Of a stretch of 64,000 nucleotides of DNA, positions 54,683-62,902 are shown one piece after another (positions within the stretch are counted from its first letter, which is position 1; each line of letters begins with the position of its first letter). Source of the DNA: Bacteroidota bacterium. Its GTDB lineage: Bacteria > Bacteroidota > Ignavibacteria > UBA10030 > UBA6906. The DNA is taken from NCBI GenBank assembly GCA_019637975.1, contig JAHBUR010000012.1, positions 1 through 64,000 on the forward strand, written 5' to 3'. The position numbers were made by a program, and so were the translations under genes. Below the pieces are notes generated by a model, which worked only from the letters and a program-made list of their open reading frames with translations, ran no database searches and had not been told where the DNA came from.

Positions 54683-55467
54683 AGGATCTCTCCGTATACA
54701 GCTTCTCGGCCCTCATCCAGGCGGATGCGGCAATTTTTGGTTTGCTTGCTGTTTTTGTAGTCTACCAGCTGCAGGCCCTCGCGCACAACCAAATGCAATC
54801 GTACAACCTGATTGCGAAAACCACCGCCAGGCATGATTTCGAGCAGTTGCTTCTTCCCATCCTTGTTGAGACGAAACACTGGATTCTCATGAAGCATGAC
54901 GGCTCTCCCTACTATAGTCGTCTGCTGACTACGGCTGCGTTTACGGAATACTGGAGATCAAATGTCATCAATGCCTCCAAATCAACATTCATTCTGATCA
55001 TCCTGCATGTGACAATCACTTCAATCGGGCTCAACTATTCAATGGAGGTGAATCCTGTGTTAGGAATTGATGCCCGGTGGAGAGTCATCATTGGGTTGGC
55101 AACCTTTGTATTGCTGCTTGCCGTTATTTCGCGTGTGGGGTACAGCTTCCTCTCAAAGAATTCGTACGGCCGCGTTCCCAAAACGCCTTCAATTGATCTC
55201 GCTTCGATTACCCCGGAGCAGTTCAGATCGTGTTCACCGAAGAACGACAAATTCGGCCATCTCTATTCCATCAAACGGCACGACAAATCCAAGTTCATCG
55301 GATTCAAGCGTGGCAGCGGAAATACCGTAAGCGTGACTTGCCTTCTCAGGTCGAGGGACGGCAGATATGTCAGCGTGCGGTCGCAAGAAGATATGGACGA
55401 CAGCAACCTTCAGTCGTTCCTGCAAGGTATGAAATCCGATCCGGAGCGGTATTGGTCGAACACATGA
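54649..55467 (+). CDS. Membrane protein of unknown function
   Basis: 272 residues from the ATG at 54649 (GAGG upstream). Three hydrophobic segments are visible: about 20-40 (LIQADAAIFGLLAVFVVYQL), about 115-135 (STFILIILHVTITSIG) and about 150-170 (WRVIIGLATFVLLLAVI), followed by a basic cytosolic tail of about 100 residues (SIKRHDKSKFIGFKRG). I recognise no family. A stronger ribosome site (GGAGGA at 54621) serves an out-of-frame 15-codon ORF at 54635-54682 that overlaps the start. Confidence 0.6.
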   Translation: MLFSGMEPQDIKDLSVYSFSALIQADAAIFGLLAVFVVYQLQALAHNQMQSYNLIAKTTARHDFEQLLLPILVETKHWILMKHDGSPYYSRLLTTAAFTEYWRSNVINASKSTFILIILHVTITSIGLNYSMEVNPVLGIDARWRVIIGLATFVLLLAVISRVGYSFLSKNSYGRVPKTPSIDLASITPEQFRSCSPKNDKFGHLYSIKRHDKSKFIGFKRGSGNTVSVTCLLRSRDGRYVSVRSQEDMDDSNLQSFLQGMKSDPERYWSNT

Positions 55468-55495
55468 TTCACGACAGTGCAAGGCGACAGATGAT

Positions 55496-56221
55496 ATGAA
55501 CCTGACAAACCCGTTAATGACTTTACTCGCTCTACTCTTCACGCTCTTCGACGTGCATAGTTCGCCTGCTCAACACTCCGACAAAGCAGTACATGTTGTC
55601 GGCGCAATGAGAAACGTCATGTGGAAAGGCGAATTGTACGGCACAATCGATCTTGACACTATTTCAAACAAAAAGCATCTGTACGGACTCGGGCCGGTCG
55701 AGTACTTATCCGGCGAGCTTCTGGTTTTTGACGGAACGGCGTACAAATCGACAGTCCTGACGGACTCAACGATGGTGGTCAAGGAAACTTTCGCGGCAAA
55801 AGCTCCGTTCTTTGTCTATAGCAACATTGATTCGTGGAGGGAACACCCTCTTCCCGACAGCGTCCGAACGATGCAGCAACTGGAGGCATACCTGAATCTC
55901 ACGAACAAGCATGCGAGAAAGCCGTTTGCATTCAAATTGAGGGGCGAAGTCGAGTCAGCAACAATCCATGTTGTGAATCTGCCCAAAGGAGCGGTAGTTC
56001 GCTCACCGGATGATGCACATCAAGGACGAAAGAATTATCGCCTGATCAATCGACAATCTGACATTGTCGGCTTCTTTTCGCGGGAGCATCGGGCTGTGTT
56101 CACTCATCATGACTCATTTATTCACATGCATTTGCTTACATCAGATAAAACCATGATGGGCCACGTGGACGAGATGGTTTTCAAGACGGGCATGAAGCTG
56201 TTCTTGCCAACAGACAAATGA
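55496..56221 (+). CDS. Secreted acetolactate decarboxylase-like protein
   Basis: 241 residues with a signal peptide (LLALLFTLFDVHSSPAQ). The pattern YGLGPVEYLSGELLVFDG (E74) and the zinc-binding set H210, H212 (FIHMHLL) and H223 (MMGHVDEM) match the alpha-acetolactate decarboxylase family (BudA/AlsD). The 2 and 11 residue spacing equals that of the Bacillus brevis enzyme (His194, 196, 207). The known enzyme makes acetoin from acetolactate in the cytosol; a signal peptide is unusual, and the protein ends soon after the third His. Other activities of the fold are possible. The barrel protein starts 35 bp later. Confidence 0.75.
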   Translation: MNLTNPLMTLLALLFTLFDVHSSPAQHSDKAVHVVGAMRNVMWKGELYGTIDLDTISNKKHLYGLGPVEYLSGELLVFDGTAYKSTVLTDSTMVVKETFAAKAPFFVYSNIDSWREHPLPDSVRTMQQLEAYLNLTNKHARKPFAFKLRGEVESATIHVVNLPKGAVVRSPDDAHQGRKNYRLINRQSDIVGFFSREHRAVFTHHDSFIHMHLLTSDKTMMGHVDEMVFKTGMKLFLPTDK

Positions 56222-56256
56222 AGAAACACAGAACTGCGCGTAATGGAGAACAACTT

Positions 56257-57105
56257 ATGAAACGACTTCTCATCCCCATCATGTCCATCCTCGTCATGTT
56301 CACGCAGGCTCTCTACTCCCAATGCTCGGACGCCGGCGTTTGCTCCATCGGTTCACAGCATGAGCAGCTCCGTCACAGTTTCAGCGCGGGTTACGTGTTC
56401 GGCAAGAGCAGCAAGTCGGATGATCTGACGTTCCATTCGTTTCAAGTTGAAGGAAGTATCCGGGTTCTTGAAGACTCGCGACTTTCCATCGTTTTGCCCT
56501 GGTCGAGCGCAAGCGGGCCGTTGGGAAAAGCGAGCGGCATCGGCGACCTGACGATTCTTTGGAGTCAGGTCGTACTAAAGAATGATGCCCATCAGCTCAG
56601 CGTTCAGATTGGCGGCAAGTTCGCGACAGGAAACGCAGATCTCGGCAACCTTCCGCAGGCCTATCAACCGGGATTGGGAACAAACGATCTGTTGCTCGGT
56701 ATTTCGTTCGACACAGAGCCTTGGTTGTTCGCTTTGGGATATCAACTCTCACGAGGGAGAAGCGACAATGCAGCCACACAGTTGAAGCGAGGGGACGATG
56801 TGCTCGCGCGGGTTGGATACAAGACTGGGGCCGACGATTTCACGTTCGGGTTGGAGTTGTTGGCCATAAAGCGGCTTCAGGAGGCAAGCATTCTGAGTCC
56901 TTCCGCACAAATCATCAGTTCGTTCATGTCTATTCCGGAAAGCGACCGGCTTCAGGTCAATGTCCTTGGCACCGCTTCCATGAAGCTATCGGAAAGCTAC
57001 AGCCTGCGAGTCCTTGGAGCGGTACCGTTGCGCAGTCGGCCCGTCAACGTCGATGGATTGACCCGGAGTATTACTCTTTCCCTTGGGTTGCAGTACGCTA
57101 TATAG
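56257..57105 (+). CDS. Outer membrane beta-barrel protein with paired Cys at the N-terminus
   Basis: 282 residues from the ATG at 56257, where GGAG precedes by a good distance. Signal peptide, then QCSDAGVCSIGS with two close Cys, then about ten amphipathic strands (FSAGYVFGKSSKSDD, GIGDLTILWSQVVLKND, HQLSVQIGGKFATGNADL, ITLSLGLQYAI) ending in an aromatic-plus-hydrophobic terminal strand. The C-S-D-A-G-x-C start followed by a barrel is, as I recall, a recurring unnamed family in Bacteroidota. It follows the decarboxylase-like gene and is probably made with it. Confidence 0.7.
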   Translation: MKRLLIPIMSILVMFTQALYSQCSDAGVCSIGSQHEQLRHSFSAGYVFGKSSKSDDLTFHSFQVEGSIRVLEDSRLSIVLPWSSASGPLGKASGIGDLTILWSQVVLKNDAHQLSVQIGGKFATGNADLGNLPQAYQPGLGTNDLLLGISFDTEPWLFALGYQLSRGRSDNAATQLKRGDDVLARVGYKTGADDFTFGLELLAIKRLQEASILSPSAQIISSFMSIPESDRLQVNVLGTASMKLSESYSLRVLGAVPLRSRPVNVDGLTRSITLSLGLQYAI

Positions 57106-57265
57106 CTGAGTGAGGCACGATACGGCAGTACCGTCACTTCTGCAGAAGAACAAATCTCTTTACCTTGCCGAAAAGATTCCTTACTTTGATCCAGCCTTCT
57201 TGCTGCACTCCGGCATCTGATCTCTCATTACTCAAGCACATCAAGCCACATACACAGGAACATGT

Positions 57266-59245
57266 ATGGAACATCATTCTACCACCACAAGCGGTTTACC
57301 CGAAAATGCCTACAAAGTACTGAAACCCGGCGAAGAGTATCGCCCGATAATGGACCCGACGGGCACCCCGCCCGAAGTAACACCATGGTCGCTGTTCTGG
57401 GGGTTGATAATGGCCGTGCTGTTCTCGGCGGCGGCGGCATATTCAGGTTTGAAAATCGGACAAGTGTTTGAAGCGGCAATCCCGATTGCCATTCTTGCCG
57501 TCGGCCTGTCAAGCCTTGCAAAGACAAGAGGCGCCCTCGGCCAAAACGTGATCATCCAATCCATCGGGGCAAGTTCGGGGGTTATTGTAGCCGGGGCGAT
57601 CTTCACGATCCCCGCGCTCTACATTCTCGACCTGCCTGTTGATTTCTTCAAGATTTTCTTTGCATCAGCTCTCGGCGGATCTCTCGGCGTTTTGTTTCTG
57701 ATACCGTTTAGAAAATATTTCGTGAAGGATATGCACGGAAAGTTCCCCTTCCCCGAAGCAACGGCTACAACGGAAATTCTGGTTGCCGGCGAAAAGGGCG
57801 GAAAGCAGGCGGGCGTGTTAGTGGTTGCCGGACTCATCGGCGGTTTCTTTGATTTCATGTTCAGCGCATTCGGATTATGGGCGGAGACAATTACTTCCCG
57901 CATGTTCGATGCCGGAGCAATGGTTGCAGACAAGTTCAAGATGGTGTTCAAGCTGAATGTCTCTGCAATGATTTTCGGATTGGGCTATATCGTCGGATTG
58001 AAGTATTCGGCCATTATTGCGGCCGGATCGTTCCTGTCGTGGTTTATACTGGTTCCCCTCTTTTCAGAGATCGGCTCGTCGCTAACGATTCCCCTTGGCG
58101 CGACGGCGGACAAGCTCATTTCTCAAATGAGTGCGGAGGAGATTTTCCGGAATTACGTCCGCCAAATCGGTATTGGCGGCATTGCAATGGCAGGCATCAT
58201 CGGCGTCATCCGTTCTTCCAAGATTATTGCCGGAGCATTCAAGCTTGCCGTGAAGGAAATGTTTGGTGAGAGGGGTGGAAACGACAACAACTCGGTCAGA
58301 TGGCAAACCGATATCAAGATGTCATTCGTCGTCATGGCAATCATCCTTACAGCCCTGATGATTTTTGTTTTCTTCTATGCGGGTGTTGTGTTTAATCTTA
58401 CCCACGCCTTTGTCGGCCTTTTGATCGTCTTGATCATCTCTTTCCTCTTCACCACAGTCGCCGCGAATGCCATCGCCATCGTCGGCACCAACCCCATCTC
58501 CGGCATGACGCTGATGACGCTGATTCTCTCATCGTATATTCTGGTAAGCGTTGGATTATCGGGAACGGAGGGCATGGTCAGCGCGCTGATTATCGGCGGA
58601 GTTGTGTGTACGGCACTCTCGATGGCAGGTGGTTTCATCACGGACTTGAAAATCGGATACTGGCTCGGCAGCACGCCGAAGAAGCAGGAACAATTCAAGT
58701 TCCTCGGTATCCTCGTTTCGGCAGCAACCGTCGGGGGCGTCATCTACATTCTCAACGAAACATACGGTTTCAAGGGCCCGAATGCGATGGTGGCCCCGCA
58801 AGCAAACGCGATGGCGGCGGTTATTCAACCACTTATGTCTAATACGCCCGCCCCGTGGGTGTTGTATCTTGTCGGGGCCTGTATCTCCTTGATTCTGTTG
58901 ATGGTCAATGTTTCCCCGCTCGCCTTTGCTCTCGGCATGTATATCCCCCAGGATTTGAATACTCCGCTTCTTTTCGGGGGACTCGTTGCATGGTACGTTT
59001 CAACCCGGACAAAAGATGAGAAGAAGAACAACGCCCGCAGCCAACGCGGAACACTTATCGCATCAGGATTGATTGCAGGAGGATCACTGTTCGGCGTTCT
59101 CAACGCCTTATTGCGGTTCGGCGGATTGGATGTCTACAACGCGCATTGGGCCGAATCCAACAGCGCGGAGATCCTTGGACTCTTCATGTTCCTTTTTCTC
59201 GCGGCGTATGTCATCATGGATTCAATGCGCGCCAAAGAAGAGTAG
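57266..59245 (+). CDS. OPT-family oligopeptide transporter
   Basis: 659 residues with about 15 membrane helices. The region SLFWGLIMAVLFSAAAAYSG with LKIGQVFEAAIPIAIL, the ASSGVIVAGAIFTIPALYIL block, and FPEATATTEILVAGEKGG are typical of the bacterial OPT group. FTTVAANAIAIVGTNPISGM is the second conserved block. The family imports oligopeptides or metal chelates in exchange for proton symport. AGGA lies before the ATG. The gene is followed 15 bp later by a Nudix gene. Confidence 0.93.
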   Translation: MEHHSTTTSGLPENAYKVLKPGEEYRPIMDPTGTPPEVTPWSLFWGLIMAVLFSAAAAYSGLKIGQVFEAAIPIAILAVGLSSLAKTRGALGQNVIIQSIGASSGVIVAGAIFTIPALYILDLPVDFFKIFFASALGGSLGVLFLIPFRKYFVKDMHGKFPFPEATATTEILVAGEKGGKQAGVLVVAGLIGGFFDFMFSAFGLWAETITSRMFDAGAMVADKFKMVFKLNVSAMIFGLGYIVGLKYSAIIAAGSFLSWFILVPLFSEIGSSLTIPLGATADKLISQMSAEEIFRNYVRQIGIGGIAMAGIIGVIRSSKIIAGAFKLAVKEMFGERGGNDNNSVRWQTDIKMSFVVMAIILTALMIFVFFYAGVVFNLTHAFVGLLIVLIISFLFTTVAANAIAIVGTNPISGMTLMTLILSSYILVSVGLSGTEGMVSALIIGGVVCTALSMAGGFITDLKIGYWLGSTPKKQEQFKFLGILVSAATVGGVIYILNETYGFKGPNAMVAPQANAMAAVIQPLMSNTPAPWVLYLVGACISLILLMVNVSPLAFALGMYIPQDLNTPLLFGGLVAWYVSTRTKDEKKNNARSQRGTLIASGLIAGGSLFGVLNALLRFGGLDVYNAHWAESNSAEILGLFMFLFLAAYVIMDSMRAKEE

Positions 59246-59260
59246 TTTTTGAATCGAGAG

Positions 59261-59695
59261 ATGACCCTCAATTCCCCCGCGCCAACACCTCGTGTCGGAG
59301 TTGGCGCGGTTGTGTTCAACGATGCACGAGTTCTGCTGGTGAAGAGAGGCACGCCTCCCTCGGAAGGCTTGTGGGCTATTCCCGGCGGCAGGCTTGAGCT
59401 TGGCGAATCCTTGCAGCAGGCTGCCGAAAGGGAGATTCTGGAGGAAACGGGAGTTGTGATTCGGGCAGGGAGCCCGGTGTTCACATTCGATGTGATTGAA
59501 AGAAATGCATCGGGGGAAATTCGCTTCCATTATGTCATTGTCGATCTTGCGGCAGAATACATCAGCGGCGAACCGATTCCGGATGACGACGCGCATGAAG
59601 CACGGTGGATTTCGGAAGGCGAATTGTCAGATCTTGATGTAAGCGACAAGACGCTGGAGTTGCTGAGAGAGATATTTCATTTCGGAAAAGAGTAA
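59261..59695 (+). CDS. Nudix hydrolase
   Basis: 144 residues from the ATG at 59261; an upstream TTG at 59249 would add four residues. The Nudix box, GGRLELGESLQQAAEREILE and the following ETG, is intact, with the catalytic Glu pair. N-terminal GVGAVVFNDARVLLVKRG and the phosphate-handling DVIERNASGEI region suggest an ADP-ribose or nucleoside-diphosphate-sugar pyrophosphatase. Substrate not settled. Confidence 0.88.
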   Translation: MTLNSPAPTPRVGVGAVVFNDARVLLVKRGTPPSEGLWAIPGGRLELGESLQQAAEREILEETGVVIRAGSPVFTFDVIERNASGEIRFHYVIVDLAAEYISGEPIPDDDAHEARWISEGELSDLDVSDKTLELLREIFHFGKE

Positions 59696-59728
59696 CCGTT
59701 CTGAACCATACACAATCCAGGAGTACTC

Positions 59729-61306
59729 ATGAAGCAGAAGATCCTCATTGTTCTGCTGGCGTTTCTTGCAGCCGGCATTTCGCTCAGTCAAACAAGTTCA
59801 AAAGAGCCGGTAGACACGTCTGCAATCAGAAAGATCTGGAATGAGGGAACCGAAAACTCACAGGCGATGAATCTTCTGCACTACCTCACTGATGTGTGCG
59901 GCCCCCGGCTGACAGGCTCACCGCAGTACACAAAGGCCGCCAACTGGGCAATGCAGAGAATGAAAGAGTGGGGAATGACAAACATTCATCTCGACGGATT
60001 GGGTCCGTTCGGAAGAGGCTGGACATTGCGACGCTACTCCGCCCACGCAACGCTACCCGACATCTTCCCCCTCCTCTCATATCCCAAGGCGTGGTCACCT
60101 GCAACAAAAGGAACCGTGCAGGGCGAGGCAATTCTGTTCGATGCCAAAACCGACAGCGCAATCGAAACGTACCGCGGCAAGTTGAAGGGGAAGTTCGTTC
60201 TGATAGGCAATGAGCGAAAGTTGGAGCCGCTCTTCGAACCGCGTGCATCGCGAAAAACCGACTCCACATTGCTTGAAATGGCAAACTCGGATATTTCCAC
60301 GTTTCGCCGGTTTCGTCGAGGCCCCTTGACTCCCGAGGCCCGGCAAAATGCGGTGCTTGAATACAAGAAGATGAAACTCCTTGAAGAGGAAGGCGTTCAC
60401 GCTATCCTCACCCCGAGCCGCGGCGATGGAGGCACAATTTTCGTTCAGCAGGCAAGCGTAACAACTCACCCCGATACACCCTTCGCGCGACGGCCACGAG
60501 TGTGGGACACGAAAGCGCCATCGATCTTGCCTCAAGTGGCAGTAGCTGCAGAGCATTACAACAGGCTCGTTCGTGTTCTCAACAATGGCGAACGTGTCAG
60601 AATGGAAATGAATCTTGAAGTGAATTTCCATAAAGCCGACTCCATCTATAACGTTATGGGCGAAATTCGCGGCACGGAATTTCCCGACGAAGTGGTGATG
60701 GTTGGCGGCCACTTTGATTCGTGGCACGGCGGCACCGGCGCAACCGACAACGCAACGGGAAGCGTTGTTGCCCTCGAGGCAATGAGAATTTTACGGGCGC
60801 TCGACCTGAAACCCCGAAGAACAATCCGTATCGGACTTTGGACAGGCGAGGAACAAGGATTATTAGGCTCATCAAGTTACGTGAAGAAGCATTTCGGCGA
60901 ACGGAAGGACACGGCATCGCCTGTTATTTTGAAGCCTGCCGGCGAGAAGTTCTCGGTGTACTTCAACGATGATAACGGAGGAGGCAAGTTCCGCGGCATC
61001 TACATGCAAAGTAACCCGGCCGTTCAGCCGATCTTTCGTGCGTGGCTATCTGCAACGGGAGACCCCGCTGCACAAACTCTCACGCTCAGAAATACCGGTT
61101 CAACCGATCATGTGCCGTTCGATCAAATCGGACTGCCGGCGTTTCAGTTCATTCAGGATGAAATCGAATACGGCAGCATGACGTGGCATTCAACAATGGA
61201 CCTGTATGATCGCGTTATCGAGAAAGACCTTCAGCAAAGTGCAGTGAATATGGCAATTTTCGCCTATCATGCCGCTATGCGTGATGAACTCATGCCGAGA
61301 AAATAG
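59729..61306 (+). CDS. Secreted M28-family zinc peptidase
   Basis: 525 residues. Signal peptide ending ISLSQ. A pre-domain (about 25-300) includes a PA-type insert. The catalytic part has GGHFDSWHGGTGATDNATG (H328 and the bridging Asp), WTGEEQGLLGSSSY (E374/E375) and TDHVPFDQIGLPAFQFIQD with the last His. It is likely a periplasmic or extracellular aminopeptidase or carboxypeptidase Q-like enzyme. CCAGGAG lies before the ATG. A strong terminator follows at 61329-61358. Confidence 0.94.
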   Translation: MKQKILIVLLAFLAAGISLSQTSSKEPVDTSAIRKIWNEGTENSQAMNLLHYLTDVCGPRLTGSPQYTKAANWAMQRMKEWGMTNIHLDGLGPFGRGWTLRRYSAHATLPDIFPLLSYPKAWSPATKGTVQGEAILFDAKTDSAIETYRGKLKGKFVLIGNERKLEPLFEPRASRKTDSTLLEMANSDISTFRRFRRGPLTPEARQNAVLEYKKMKLLEEEGVHAILTPSRGDGGTIFVQQASVTTHPDTPFARRPRVWDTKAPSILPQVAVAAEHYNRLVRVLNNGERVRMEMNLEVNFHKADSIYNVMGEIRGTEFPDEVVMVGGHFDSWHGGTGATDNATGSVVALEAMRILRALDLKPRRTIRIGLWTGEEQGLLGSSSYVKKHFGERKDTASPVILKPAGEKFSVYFNDDNGGGKFRGIYMQSNPAVQPIFRAWLSATGDPAAQTLTLRNTGSTDHVPFDQIGLPAFQFIQDEIEYGSMTWHSTMDLYDRVIEKDLQQSAVNMAIFAYHAAMRDELMPRK

Positions 61307-61328
61307 AACACTTCCAGTTCTTTTTTGC

Positions 61329-61358
61329 AGGCCGGACTTTGATTCCGGCCTTTTTGTT
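61329..61358 (+). terminator. Intrinsic terminator after the M28 peptidase gene
   Basis: aggccgga (61329-61336) and tccggcct (61344-61351) form a perfect 8-bp stem with a 7-bp loop, followed by TTTTTG. The strongest terminator in the window. Confidence 0.9.
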
Positions 61359-61433
61359 AAAGAACATTGCTCTTCATGCCGATAATCAAGTTGGACGTGT
61401 ATGCTGTTCCCAACATACGGCTCAAGAGAATAG

Positions 61434-61991
61434 ATGCAGAAGTATTACAGAATTCTGGACTTGCCCTACGATGCACCACTACCTGAAATAAAGCAAGCAT
61501 ACCGCGACCTGGTACGAATCTGGCATCCCGACCGATACACTCGTGATGAGCGGCTGCAGAAACGGGCAACGCTCAAGCTGATGGAGATCAACGAAGCATA
61601 CAAGATGTTATGCTCGATAACGCCAAGTGCTGATCAGGCCGCAGAGCCCGAAGAGGCCGAGCCTATTGACTGGAGCAGACCCGGCAGTATGCCGGCTCCG
61701 AAAGACCATTCGTTTCAAACTGCACGCAAGGAACCCAAACCACAACAGCGGTGGGGATATGCCGCAGTGCCGGTGTGTGTGTCGGCGATACTCATTTGGA
61801 GTGCCGTTTCATTTAGCGAGCCGGATCACGCTGCAAATCCTCTCCCTCCTCCCGATCCCGATTTGATTTCCCAGCTTGCGATACAAACCCGCTTGGCACA
61901 GTCAAGTTCGCTTCAAACCGACGCGGTAAGCAGGGATACAGTGAATGCAGAACTGACCGCGACATCAGAGTCGACCCCGGTAAACCGGTAA
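61434..61991 (+). CDS. J-domain protein with one membrane segment
   Basis: 185 residues. Residues 1-65 form a J domain with the H31-P-D33 motif (IWHPDRYT) that stimulates DnaK. There is no Gly/Phe region or zinc domain; a Glu-rich linker leads to a single membrane helix (YAAVPVCVSAILIWSAVSFS) near 110-130 and a short C-terminal region of low complexity. It is thus a membrane-tethered co-chaperone, possibly recruiting DnaK to the envelope. A terminator separates it from the peptidase gene. Confidence 0.85.
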   Translation: MQKYYRILDLPYDAPLPEIKQAYRDLVRIWHPDRYTRDERLQKRATLKLMEINEAYKMLCSITPSADQAAEPEEAEPIDWSRPGSMPAPKDHSFQTARKEPKPQQRWGYAAVPVCVSAILIWSAVSFSEPDHAANPLPPPDPDLISQLAIQTRLAQSSSLQTDAVSRDTVNAELTATSESTPVNR

Positions 61992-62138
61992 TCATCGGGA
62001 CACATCCCCGTCACACAACGCTTCACCCTCAAGCAACTCTCTAATGCTTGCTTCTCCCGGCATTTCTGTGTACTCTATCGCTGGCAGATGGTTTGCCTTG
62101 CTCACGAATCGAATCGACTAATCCCGCATTCCCCAACC

Positions 62139-62855
62139 ATGCAGACAAAAACCCCGGAACACGTCATGCGCGAAGTAACAACCGACATGGTTCTTCGCGC
62201 AATCACTCTTGCGAAAAAGAAAGGACGCACAGTCCGCATAAGCAAAACTGCAAACGGAGTCGGCGTTGATGTTGCTACGCTCGATCCGCGTACGAGTGAT
62301 GGCAAGGCTGCGCTTGACAAGTTTCTCGCCCAGCCGGCACGCCATTACACAATTTCGGGACTCGGCGCGCCGGAAGAATCGAATGCCATCAACTGGCGAC
62401 AATTGAATCTTCCGGGATGGAGAAAGATTCTCGTCCTGCTTCAAGTCGGATGTTCATTTCTGATGAAAGGCACGCCGTTCAAGAACAAATGGTACCGATG
62501 GATGGGCTGTACTATTGGAAAGAATGTTGAGATCATGCAGATGGCGTGGTTGGATCATTTCCGTCCCGAACTGATTTTCATTGGCAACAACACGCTGCTC
62601 GGGGCTTTCACGCGCATCACTTGTCACGCGTACGAGGGCTGCGGAAAGTTTCGTTACGGACTGGTGGAGATTGGATCGAACTGTACAATCGGGGCGGGAA
62701 CGGGCATCGGAATGATTCGCATCGAGGATAACGTGAGGACGTTGCCCGGTACCACGGTTTCTCCATTTCTAGCGCGTATTCGTGCCGGCTCTGTTGTCGG
62801 TTATGACCCGCCTTCTGTAAAGCTTCCCGAACCGGAAACTCCACCTTCCGCATGA
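62139..62855 (+). CDS. Left-handed beta-helix (hexapeptide) acyltransferase-like protein
   Basis: 238 residues from the ATG at 62139, the first one in the frame with a plausible start; an upstream ATG at 62088 would add 17 unconvincing residues. A helical N-terminal part (about 10-110) is followed by hexapeptide-repeat-like turns (CTIGKNVEIMQMAW, LIFIGNNTLLGAFTRITCHA, VEIGSNCTIGAGTGIGMIRI, VRTLPGTTVSP, IRAGSVVGYDPP). This matches the WbbJ/LbH O-acetyltransferase class. The N-terminal extension is not one I know. Acceptor unknown. Confidence 0.7.
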   Translation: MQTKTPEHVMREVTTDMVLRAITLAKKKGRTVRISKTANGVGVDVATLDPRTSDGKAALDKFLAQPARHYTISGLGAPEESNAINWRQLNLPGWRKILVLLQVGCSFLMKGTPFKNKWYRWMGCTIGKNVEIMQMAWLDHFRPELIFIGNNTLLGAFTRITCHAYEGCGKFRYGLVEIGSNCTIGAGTGIGMIRIEDNVRTLPGTTVSPFLARIRAGSVVGYDPPSVKLPEPETPPSA

Positions 62856-62902
62856 ATGACAACCAAAGGTCGTAGACTCGAAACAACATACACTTGCCTG
62901 AT

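Noticed and set aside
57126-57235. Minus-strand frame ending in a T9SS-tail-like K-V-K-R-F-V-L-L-Q-K
   Set aside because: Only about 30 residues with faint likeness to the last strand of a sorting tail; no core motif (GREVATL, SGVYFY), so a chance match cannot be excluded.
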